This document shows positions 1-6,284 of a stretch of 6,785 nt of DNA, one piece after another. Source of the stretch: Gammaproteobacteria bacterium (GTDB taxonomy: Bacteria; Pseudomonadota; Gammaproteobacteria; JAJDOJ01); the NCBI GenBank assembly GCA_027030565.1, contig JALVEU010000369.1, positions 1 to 6,785 on the forward strand, in the 5' to 3' direction. Each line of letters begins with the position of its first letter. The stretch's first letter is position 1. The notes under the pieces are model-generated. The model was not told the DNA's origin. It saw only the letters and a list, made by a program, of their open reading frames with translations, and ran no database searches. The position numbers were made by a program, and so were the translations under genes.

Positions 1-72
1 CCGTGCCGTGTGGCCGGACCCGCGCGCATCCGCTATCCGGCTGGCCCGCGGCGCCTTCGAGCGAGCGCGGCG

Positions 73-2340
73 GTGAGCGAGAACTCGGCGAACCACTTGC
101 TGGCCCGTCAGCTGGCGGAGCTCGGCCTGTGCGCAGAGGAACCGCCGGATCCGGCCAACTGGCGGAAATTCCTGGAACGGGTCGGGCGCAGCTATGCTGA
201 GGCCGAGACCGAGCGGCTCATGCTCGAACGTTCCCTGGCGGTCTCCTCGAGGGAGATGGAAGCCCTCTACCAGCGCCAGCGTCGCTCCTATGAGGGACGT
301 CTGCACGCCATCCTGGACGCGTTGCCCGATCTGTTGTTCCTGGTGGACGAGGTGGGCCGCTACGTGGAGGTGCTCGCGGCCCAGCCCGAGCAGCTGGTGC
401 TGCCCCGCGAGGAGCTCGTCGGCAAGACCCTGGACGAGGTGCTGCCGGCACCAGCGGCCCGACGCTTCCAACGGATGATCCGCCGGGCCCTGGAGGAGGA
501 CCGTATGGTGCGTTTGCGCTATGTCCTCCGCGTGCCGGCCGGCGAGCGCGTGTTCGAGGGCCGGTGCGTGCCGGCCCGTTACCAGAGCGAGGGAAGGCGC
601 TGTGCCCTGTTCCTGGCGCGCGACGTCACCGAAGAGGTGGAGGCGGCACGGCGCGAACAGCTCATCGGCACGGTGTTTCGGGCCGCCACGGAGGGCATCG
701 TGATCCTCGACGCATCGCGACGGGTGATCTCGGTGAACCCGGCCTTCGAGCGCATCACCGGGTTGACGGCACGCGACGCCGTGGGGCGTGCGCCGGCGTT
801 CCTGGAGGATGTGACCGATCCGCGCCACCTGCGCGCGGTGTGGCGTGAGGTGCGGGCCAAGGGGAGTTGGGCGGGGGAGCTCACCGCCCGCCGCGCCACG
901 GGGGAGACCTATCCGCTGTGGGCCACGGTGGACACCGTACCGGGCACGGAGGACCAAGAGACTCACTACCTGGTACTCATGTCCGATGTCTCGGCGATCA
1001 AGCAGTCCCGCGCCGAGCTGGAATACGTGGCCACGCACGACATCCTCACCGGCATGCCTAATCGCCGGTTGTTCATGGACCGTCTGGAAGGCGCGGTGAC
1101 GCGGAGCCGACGTTCGGGCAAGCCCTGTGCGCTGTTGTTCCTCGATCTGGACCGGTTCAAGGCGGTGAACGACACCCTGGGTCATCAGACCGGGGATGCG
1201 CTGCTCAAGGCGGTCGCCCTGCGCTTGGAGCGCGCCATACGCGCCTCGGACTCGCTGGCGCGTATCGGCGGCGACGAGTTCACGGTGATCTGCGAGGATC
1301 TGGGTTCCGAGGCCGACGTGGCGCCCATCGCCGAGAAGATCCTGGGCTCGCTGACGCGGCCTTTCCGGATCATGGGCAACGACATCGAGATCTCCGCCAG
1401 CGTGGGCATCGCGGTGTATCCCGACGACGGCCGGGACATGGACGAGCTGCTGCGCCATGCCGATGCGGCCATGTATGCCGCCAAGCAGTCGGGCCGCGCC
1501 TGTTACCAGTTCTTCACCAGCGAGCTGCGGGGACGGGCCCACCAGCGGTTCATGGTCGAGCAGCGCCTGCGGCGCGCCCTGGCGGAAGGATCGTTCCGGC
1601 TCGTGTACCAGCCGCAGTTCGACCTGGTCACCCACCGCATCGTGGGCCTGGAGGCGCTGCTGCGCCTGGATGACGAAGACCCCCCGATCTCGCCCATGGA
1701 CTGCGTGGCGGTGGCCGAGGCCACTGGACTGATCGCGCCCCTGGGCGAATGGGTCATCGAGCATGTACTGGCCCAGATCGCCGCCTGGAATGCCCTGGGG
1801 CTACCGGCGATGCGGGTGGCCGTGAACGTGTCGAGGCGGCAGCTCACCCTCGGCGCATTCGCCCAATGGGTTCAGGACCGGCTCAACCGGACGGGCATTC
1901 CGGGCGGACGCCTGGAATTCGAGATCACCGAGAGTGCCTTCGTCGAGGACGAGGCCGAGATGCAGGGGAATCTGCACGCGCTGCGTGCCCTAGGCATTCG
2001 CTTCGCCATCGACGATTTCGGCACGGGCCACGCCTCCCTGGTGAACCTGAAGCAGCTGCCCCTGGACCGCCTCAAGATCGACCGCGCCTTCGTGCGGGAT
2101 CTCACCGTCGACCCCAACGATGAGGCCATCGTGCGCGCCACCGTCGCCATGGCGCATGGTCTGGGACTGCGGGTGGTGGCCGAGGGCGTGGAGACCGAGG
2201 CCCAGCTGTCCTTCCTCAAGGCGGCGGGCTGCGACGAGATGCAGGGGTTTCTGTGGGCGCGGCCGCAGCCCCCGGAGGAGATCACGCGCTGGTTCCTCTC
2301 CGCCGAGGACGTGCCGCTCGGCGCACCGTTGCCCGGCTGA
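73..2340 (+). CDS. PAS-PAS-GGDEF-EAL cyclic-di-GMP signalling protein
   Basis: This is a probable dual cyclic-di-GMP enzyme: GGDEF makes c-di-GMP from two GTP and EAL hydrolyses it to pGpG. Numbering from GTG 73 (755 residues), a charged helical, probably coiled-coil stretch (about 20-72) leads into PAS 1 (about 73-190) and PAS 2 (about 195-315). The GGDEF domain (about 318-478) has GGDEF at 399-403 and the inhibitory-site motif RASD at 390-393, five residues upstream. The EAL domain (about 495-745) has EAL 527-529, N585, EITE 617-620, DD 647-648, K668, AEGVE 703-707 and Q724, so the known metal and catalytic positions are kept. The usual W-x-H-P after EALLR is missing. No membrane segment or signal peptide is visible, so it is probably cytosolic, sensing through PAS; the ligand is unknown. 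The frame is open to the left edge and GTG 10 is an alternative start. I prefer GTG 73 because the 21 residues before it are arginine-rich and look non-coding, but no strong ribosome binding site decides it. Confidence 0.9.
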   Translation: MSENSANHLLARQLAELGLCAEEPPDPANWRKFLERVGRSYAEAETERLMLERSLAVSSREMEALYQRQRRSYEGRLHAILDALPDLLFLVDEVGRYVEVLAAQPEQLVLPREELVGKTLDEVLPAPAARRFQRMIRRALEEDRMVRLRYVLRVPAGERVFEGRCVPARYQSEGRRCALFLARDVTEEVEAARREQLIGTVFRAATEGIVILDASRRVISVNPAFERITGLTARDAVGRAPAFLEDVTDPRHLRAVWREVRAKGSWAGELTARRATGETYPLWATVDTVPGTEDQETHYLVLMSDVSAIKQSRAELEYVATHDILTGMPNRRLFMDRLEGAVTRSRRSGKPCALLFLDLDRFKAVNDTLGHQTGDALLKAVALRLERAIRASDSLARIGGDEFTVICEDLGSEADVAPIAEKILGSLTRPFRIMGNDIEISASVGIAVYPDDGRDMDELLRHADAAMYAAKQSGRACYQFFTSELRGRAHQRFMVEQRLRRALAEGSFRLVYQPQFDLVTHRIVGLEALLRLDDEDPPISPMDCVAVAEATGLIAPLGEWVIEHVLAQIAAWNALGLPAMRVAVNVSRRQLTLGAFAQWVQDRLNRTGIPGGRLEFEITESAFVEDEAEMQGNLHALRALGIRFAIDDFGTGHASLVNLKQLPLDRLKIDRAFVRDLTVDPNDEAIVRATVAMAHGLGLRVVAEGVETEAQLSFLKAAGCDEMQGFLWARPQPPEEITRWFLSAEDVPLGAPLPG

Positions 2341-2352
2341 GTGGCTGTGTGA

Positions 2353-2381
2353 TGGCGGGTCCGGTCCCCAGCGCGTAGAAT
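2353..2381 (+). promoter_or_regulatory. Putative sigma70-type promoter for the yciO-to-rluB operon
   Basis: TAGAAT at 2376-2381 matches the -10 consensus TATAAT at five of six positions. At 17-base spacing the -35 position is TGGCGG (2353-2358), a poor match. It lies in the only sizeable gap of the window, just before yciO. Transcription would be expected to start about 2387-2390, right at the ATG at 2391, giving a leaderless or nearly leaderless mRNA. This agrees with the absence of any purine-rich ribosome binding site before that ATG. The call rests on one hexamer and its position. Confidence 0.45.
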
Positions 2382-2390
2382 CCCGCGCCC

Positions 2391-3023
2391 ATGAGCCAAT
2401 ATTTCGAGGTCCATCCGGTCAATCCCCAACGGCGGCTGCTGCGCCAGGCCGTGGAGATCCTGCGCAAGGGCGGGCTGATCGTCTATCCCACCGACTCCCT
2501 GTATGCGCTGGGGTGCGCCCTCGGGAGCAAGGGGTGCATGGAGCGCATCCGGCGCCTGCGCAAGGTCGACCAACGGCACAACTTCACCCTGGTGTGCCGC
2601 GACCTCTCGGAGCTGGCCACCTATGCGCGTGTGGACAACCAGGCCTTCCGTCTGCTGAAAGCGGCCACACCGGGGCCCTATACCTTCATCCTGCGGGCCA
2701 GCCACGAGGTGCCGCGGCGGCTGCAGACCTCGAAGCGCAAGACCATCGGTCTGCGCGTACCCGATCACCCCGTGGCGCAGGCCTTGCTCGACGAACTGGG
2801 CGAACCGCTCATGAGCTCCACGCTCCTGCTCCCGGGAGACGAACTGCCGATGACCGACGCCCGCGAGATCCGGGAGCGGCTGGAACACGAGGTGGATCTG
2901 GTGATCGACGGCGGCGGCTGTGGCATCGAGCCCACCACGGTGGTCGATCTCACCGAGGAGCCGCCGCGGGTCGTGCGCGTGGGCAAGGGGCCGTTGGAGC
3001 CCTTGGGGCTCGAAGCGCCGTGA
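2391..3023 (+). CDS. yciO: YciO family protein (TsaC/YrdC/Sua5 fold)
   Basis: The 210-residue protein has the YrdC-like fold shared with TsaC, the enzyme that makes threonylcarbamoyl-AMP for the tRNA t6A modification. It follows recalled E. coli YciO (about 206 residues) almost end to end. Visible motifs are PTDSLYALG (33-41), RHNFTL (62-67), KRKTIGLRVP (115-124) and SSTLLLPG (142-149). The TsaC/Sua5 signature K-x-R-P-x-x-(K/N) is changed to K58-V-D-Q-R-H-N64, and the TsaC S-x-N element near residue 143 lacks its Asn. Both changes are typical of the YciO branch. E. coli YciO is reported not to replace TsaC, so a separate or weak threonylcarbamoyl-adenylate activity is likely and the physiological role is unsettled. 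The ATG has no ribosome binding site and follows a -10 box by nine bases. The stop overlaps the next gene by four bases. Confidence 0.92.
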   Translation: MSQYFEVHPVNPQRRLLRQAVEILRKGGLIVYPTDSLYALGCALGSKGCMERIRRLRKVDQRHNFTLVCRDLSELATYARVDNQAFRLLKAATPGPYTFILRASHEVPRRLQTSKRKTIGLRVPDHPVAQALLDELGEPLMSSTLLLPGDELPMTDAREIRERLEHEVDLVIDGGGCGIEPTTVVDLTEEPPRVVRVGKGPLEPLGLEAP

Positions 3024-3670
3024 GCCTGGTTCAGAAGCTCGCAGTCTGGGCCCTGCCCGTGTTGTTCGCCATCACCTTGCACGAGGTGGCGCACGGCTGG
3101 GTGGCCCGGGCGTTCGGTGACCACACGGCCGAGGAGCAGGGGCGGCTGAGCCTCAATCCCCTCCGCCACATCGATCCGATCGGAACCATCATCGTTCCCG
3201 CGCTGCTGCTGTTCCTGGGGGGGTTCCTGTTCGGTTGGGCCAAGCCGGTGCCCGTGGATCCGCGGCGTATGCATCACCCCCGCCGTGATATGGCGATCGT
3301 CGCCGCTGCGGGGCCGGCCGCCAACTTGGCCATGGCCGTGGGCTGGGCCGTGGTGGCGCGCCTTGGCTTTGCGCTCCTGGAGCACTGGGCGTGGGCCGCG
3401 GTGCCCATGATCCTCATGGGACAGGCAGGTATTGCCATCAACCTCATCCTCATGGTGCTCAACCTGCTGCCCCTGCCGCCGCTCGATGGCGGGCGCATCC
3501 TGGCCGGGGTCGTGCCGCCGCGCGTCGCCTACCATCTGGCGCAGATCGAACCCTATGGTCTGATGGTGTTGGTGGTATTGCTGGCCCTGGGCTGGCTGGG
3601 ACGGTTGCTTTCTCCACCGTATACGGCACTCTATGAGCTGATCACCCGCATGTTCGGGCTGAACCTGTAA
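3020..3670 (+). CDS. Site-2 protease family (M50) membrane zinc metalloprotease
   Basis: The product is a 216-residue, strongly hydrophobic protein with about five or six membrane segments. H-E-V-A-H at residues 21-25 in the first segment is the HExxH zinc site. The second signature, N148-x-x-P ending in D156-G-G, supplies the third zinc ligand. A GPAAN motif lies about residues 97-101. It cleaves, or is inferred to cleave, a substrate within the membrane; the substrate is unknown. There is no PDZ domain, unlike RseP, so it belongs to the short, minimal S2P group. The same reading frame stays open for about 300 codons upstream, but that stretch is antisense-like shadow coding of the neighbours. 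GTG 3020 is chosen because it gives a GTGA overlap with the yciO stop and starts just before the first membrane helix. It may have a role in envelope stress or proteolysis, but the neighbours do not reveal one. Confidence 0.9.
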   Translation: MSLVQKLAVWALPVLFAITLHEVAHGWVARAFGDHTAEEQGRLSLNPLRHIDPIGTIIVPALLLFLGGFLFGWAKPVPVDPRRMHHPRRDMAIVAAAGPAANLAMAVGWAVVARLGFALLEHWAWAAVPMILMGQAGIAINLILMVLNLLPLPPLDGGRILAGVVPPRVAYHLAQIEPYGLMVLVVLLALGWLGRLLSPPYTALYELITRMFGLNL

Positions 3671-3675
3671 AGGGA
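3671..3675 (+). promoter_or_regulatory. Ribosome binding site of trpS
   Basis: AGGGA, directly after the M50 protease stop, lies eight bases before ATG 3684. It is the clearest Shine-Dalgarno sequence in the window and fixes the trpS start. Confidence 0.7.
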
Positions 3676-3683
3676 CCACCGCA

Positions 3684-4898
3684 ATGGCCGCTGGCTCACA
3701 GATCACACGGGTGCTTTCCGGCATGCGTCCCACGGGGCGCCTCCATCTCGGCCACCTGCACGGGGTGCTCAAGAACTGGATCGAGCTGCAGCACAGCTAC
3801 GAATGCCTGTTCTTCGTGGCTGACTGGCATGCCCTGACCACCCACTACGACGAGCCCGAGATCATCGAGGAGAACGTCTGGGACATGGTGATCGACTGGC
3901 TGGCCTGCGGTGTCAATCCCGGATCGGCCAAGCTCTTCATCCAGTCCCGTGTGCCGGAGCACGCCGAGCTGCACCTGCTGTTGTCCATGATCACGCCTCT
4001 GGGCTGGCTGGAGCGGGTGCCGACCTACAAAGACCAGCAGGAGCAGCTGCGGGAGCGGGATCTGGCCACCTATGGGTTCCTGGGCTATCCACTGCTGCAA
4101 AGCGCCGACATCCTCGTCTACAAGGCCGCCTACGTCCCGGTGGGCGAGGATCAGGTGGCGCACGTGGAGCTGACCCGGGAGGTGGCACGCCGTTTCAATC
4201 ACCTCTATGGCCGCGAGCCGGGATTCGAGGAGAAGGCCGAACGGGCCATCGCCAAGATGGGCAAGAAGAACGCCCGCTTGTACCGTGAACTGCGGAGGCA
4301 GTACCAGGAGCAGGGCGACGAAAAGGCCCTCGAGGTGGCGCGCGCCCTGCTGGAGTCCCAGCAGAACATCTCCATCGGCGATCGTGAGCGCCTCTACGGC
4401 TACCTGGAGGGCGCCGGGCGGATCATCCTGCCCGAACCCCAGGCTCTGCTCACCAAGGCGGCCAGGATGCCCGGCCTGGACGGGCAGAAGATGTCCAAGT
4501 CCTACGGCAACACCATCGCCCTGCGGGAAGACCCGGGGGAAGTGGAGAAAAAGCTGCGGACCATGCCCACCGATCCGGCGCGCGTGCGGCGCACGGACCC
4601 GGGCGACCCGGAGAAGTGTCCGGTGTGGCGCTGGCATCAGATCTACTCGGACGAGGCGACCCGGCAATGGGTTCAACAAGGTTGTACGACGGCCGGCATC
4701 GGTTGTCTGGACTGTAAACGCCCCCTGATCGAGGCGGTGCTCGCCGAGCTCAAGCCGATCCGTGAGCGTGCCCGGGAGTACGAGGAGGATCCCGCGGCCG
4801 TACGTGCCATCATCAACGAAGGCACGGAGGCCGCCCGCGACATCGCGCGTGACACCATGGACGAAGTGCGCAAGGCCATGGGGCTCGCCTACCGGTGA
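3684..4898 (+). CDS. trpS: Tryptophanyl-tRNA synthetase, long form with Cys cluster
   Basis: This class I synthetase charges tRNA-Trp with tryptophan using ATP. Visible signatures are the N-terminal SGMRPTG (12-18), the HIGH-type element HLGHLHG (21-27), GEDQ in the active-site domain, and an exact KMSKS (269-273). At 404 residues it is about 70 longer than E. coli TrpRS (334). The extra length includes a charged helical insertion at about 190-245, before KMSKS. The C-terminal part has cysteines at 312, 334, 341 and 344, spaced C-x21-C-x6-C-x2-C. This nearly matches the C-x22-C-x6-C-x2-C motif that binds a [4Fe-4S] cluster in Thermotoga maritima TrpRS, so cluster binding is inferred. The ATG has a good ribosome binding site eight bases upstream. 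The stop overlaps scpA by four bases. No trp leader or T-box is visible in front of it, so expression presumably follows the operon. Confidence 0.96.
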   Translation: MAAGSQITRVLSGMRPTGRLHLGHLHGVLKNWIELQHSYECLFFVADWHALTTHYDEPEIIEENVWDMVIDWLACGVNPGSAKLFIQSRVPEHAELHLLLSMITPLGWLERVPTYKDQQEQLRERDLATYGFLGYPLLQSADILVYKAAYVPVGEDQVAHVELTREVARRFNHLYGREPGFEEKAERAIAKMGKKNARLYRELRRQYQEQGDEKALEVARALLESQQNISIGDRERLYGYLEGAGRIILPEPQALLTKAARMPGLDGQKMSKSYGNTIALREDPGEVEKKLRTMPTDPARVRRTDPGDPEKCPVWRWHQIYSDEATRQWVQQGCTTAGIGCLDCKRPLIEAVLAELKPIRERAREYEEDPAAVRAIINEGTEAARDIARDTMDEVRKAMGLAYR

Positions 4899-5719
4899 GC
4901 GCGCCGGAGACGCTGCCGGCCGAGGCGGCCGCCGACCCGGTGGCCCGGGTGCGGGGCGAACCCCTGGAGACGCTGCCCTCGGACCTCTACATCCCACCGG
5001 ACGCTTTGGAGGTCTTCCTGGAGGCCTTCGAGGGCCCCCTGGATCTGTTGTTGTATCTGATCCGGCGTCAGAACCTGGACATCCTGGACATCCCGATCGC
5101 CGAGATCACACGCCAGTACATGGAGTACGTGGAGCTCATGCGCGAGTTGCGCCTGGAGCTGGCGGCCGAGTATCTGGTCATGGCCGCGACGCTGGCCGAG
5201 ATCAAGTCGCGGATGCTGCTGCCGCGACCGGCAGTCGATGAGGACGAGGAGGACGATCCCCGTGCCGAGCTGATCCGTCGTCTGCAAGAGTATGAACGGT
5301 TCAGGCAGGCCGCGGGTGAGCTGGAGGCGCTGCCCCGGGTGGGGCGCGATCTGTTCCCGGTGCGTGTACTGGCCCCGGAGGACGAGCGGCCGCCCCCGGC
5401 GCCCGAGGTGGATCTGACCGATCTGCTGGCCGCCCTGCGCGAGGTCCTCGCGCGGGCGCAGCTTCAGGCGCACCATCACATCCAACGCGAGGGCCTGTCG
5501 GTGCGCGAGCGCATGACACGGGTCCTGGATCGCGTCAGCGAGGCAACGGACTGTGTGGCTTTCACGTCTCTGTTCACGCTGGAAGAGGGCCGTCGCGGGG
5601 TGGTGGTCACGTTTCTGGCGTTGCTGGAACTCCTCAAGCTGGGGCTCGTCGAGCTCATCCAGCCCGGGCCCTTCGAGCCCATCCAAGTGCGAGCGGCCGC
5701 GCGGGATGATCGAGCGTAA
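4895..5719 (+). CDS. scpA: Segregation and condensation protein A (kleisin)
   Basis: ScpA is the kleisin subunit that bridges the SMC ATPase heads and binds ScpB, forming the bacterial condensin that organises and separates newly replicated origins. The 274-residue protein shows the family core FEGPLDLL (45-52), which starts the N-terminal SMC-binding helices, and EIKSRMLL (102-109). An acidic linker DEDEEDD follows (115-121), then a less conserved middle. A C-terminal winged-helix segment (about 215-265) contains the TFLALLELLKLG stretch. A poorly conserved leader of about 38 residues precedes the core; the next in-frame candidate is GTG 4949. GTG 4895 is preferred because it forms a GTGA overlap with trpS, implying coupled translation, although no strong ribosome binding site is seen. 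No smc gene is in the window. The end overlaps scpB by 14 bases. Confidence 0.95.
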   Translation: MSAPETLPAEAAADPVARVRGEPLETLPSDLYIPPDALEVFLEAFEGPLDLLLYLIRRQNLDILDIPIAEITRQYMEYVELMRELRLELAAEYLVMAATLAEIKSRMLLPRPAVDEDEEDDPRAELIRRLQEYERFRQAAGELEALPRVGRDLFPVRVLAPEDERPPPAPEVDLTDLLAALREVLARAQLQAHHHIQREGLSVRERMTRVLDRVSEATDCVAFTSLFTLEEGRRGVVVTFLALLELLKLGLVELIQPGPFEPIQVRAAARDDRA

Positions 5720-6284
5720 GTCCATCCTGGAGGCGGCGCTGCTGGCCGCCGGTCGGCCACTGACCATCCGCGATCTGCAGCGTCTGTTCGCCGAGGATCC
5801 CGCCCCTCCCGACGCGGCCGCCCTGCGGGCGGACCTGGAGGCGCTGGCGGCGGAGTGCGAGGGGCGGGGTTACGAGCTGGTGGAGGTGGCCAGCGGCTGG
5901 CGCTATCAGGTCCGCAAGGAACTCGGGCACTGGGTGCTGCGGCTCTGGGAGGAGAAACCGCCGCGCCTGTCGCGTGCGCTGCTGGAGACCCTTGCCTTGA
6001 TCGTCTACCGTCAGCCCATTACACGGGCCGAGATCGAGCAAGTGCGCGGGGTGAGTGTCTCCAGCAACATCATCCGGACCCTGGAGGAGCTGGAGTGGAT
6101 CCGCGTGGTGGGGCACAAAGAGGCGCCCGGGCGCCCGGCACTGTATGCCAGCACGCGCAAGTTCCTGGACGACTTCAATCTGCGCTCCCTGTCCGATCTG
6201 CCCTCCCTGGCGGAGTTCACCGAGGATGCCGAGGTGGTCCAGCTGCCGCTCCCGGAAGTGCGCGGGGATGCCGAGGGGTCCTAG
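5706..6284 (+). CDS. scpB: Segregation and condensation protein B
   Basis: ScpB dimerises and binds the ScpA linker in the SMC-ScpAB condensin. The 192-residue product has the usual family length and two winged-helix domains. The first (about 1-75) begins with IERKSILEAALLAAGRPL. The second (about 85-160) contains LSRALLETLALIVYRQPITR starting near residue 88, an EIEQVRGV segment, and the family hallmark GRPALY (142-147) followed by a KFLDDF helix. The C-terminal tail is short and acidic. The frame extends upstream inside scpA, but ATG 5706 gives the expected N-terminus and a 14-base overlap with scpA. There is no clear Shine-Dalgarno sequence, so initiation is probably coupled to termination of scpA. 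The end overlaps rluB by 17 bases. Confidence 0.95.
   Translation: MIERKSILEAALLAAGRPLTIRDLQRLFAEDPAPPDAAALRADLEALAAECEGRGYELVEVASGWRYQVRKELGHWVLRLWEEKPPRLSRALLETLALIVYRQPITRAEIEQVRGVSVSSNIIRTLEELEWIRVVGHKEAPGRPALYASTRKFLDDFNLRSLSDLPSLAEFTEDAEVVQLPLPEVRGDAEGS
6254..6258 (+). promoter_or_regulatory. Probable ribosome binding site of rluB
   Basis: GGAAG inside the end of scpB lies nine bases before ATG 6268. It supports that ATG as the rluB start, even though it overlaps the scpB reading frame. Confidence 0.4.

Noticed and set aside
3..200. Small + strand frame of 65 codons overlapping the start of the GGDEF-EAL gene
   Set aside because: It is out of frame with the recognisable protein, is Arg/Gly/Pro-rich and has no ribosome binding site.
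2341..2375. Rho-independent terminator after the GGDEF-EAL gene
   Set aside because: The gap is GC-rich, but I see no stem longer than about three pairs and no T-run after it.
2120..3019. Possible 300-residue N-terminal extension of the M50 protease
   Set aside because: The frame is open but overlaps the EAL domain and all of yciO out of frame, and its translation is low-complexity Arg/Pro/Ala/Gly. The conserved M50 protein starts at 3020.
3671..3683. Tryptophan-responsive leader (T-box or attenuator) for trpS
   Set aside because: Only 13 bases separate the M50 stop from trpS, leaving no room for such an element, and no Trp-codon run or hairpin pair is visible just upstream.
3696..4997. 433-codon open frame on the minus strand opposite trpS
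   Set aside because: It lies fully antisense to an unmistakable trpS. Similar long minus-strand frames sit opposite every neighbour (1872-2888, 2765-3772, 4889-5767, 5655-6326). They have no recognisable motifs and skewed composition, as expected for shadows in GC-rich DNA.
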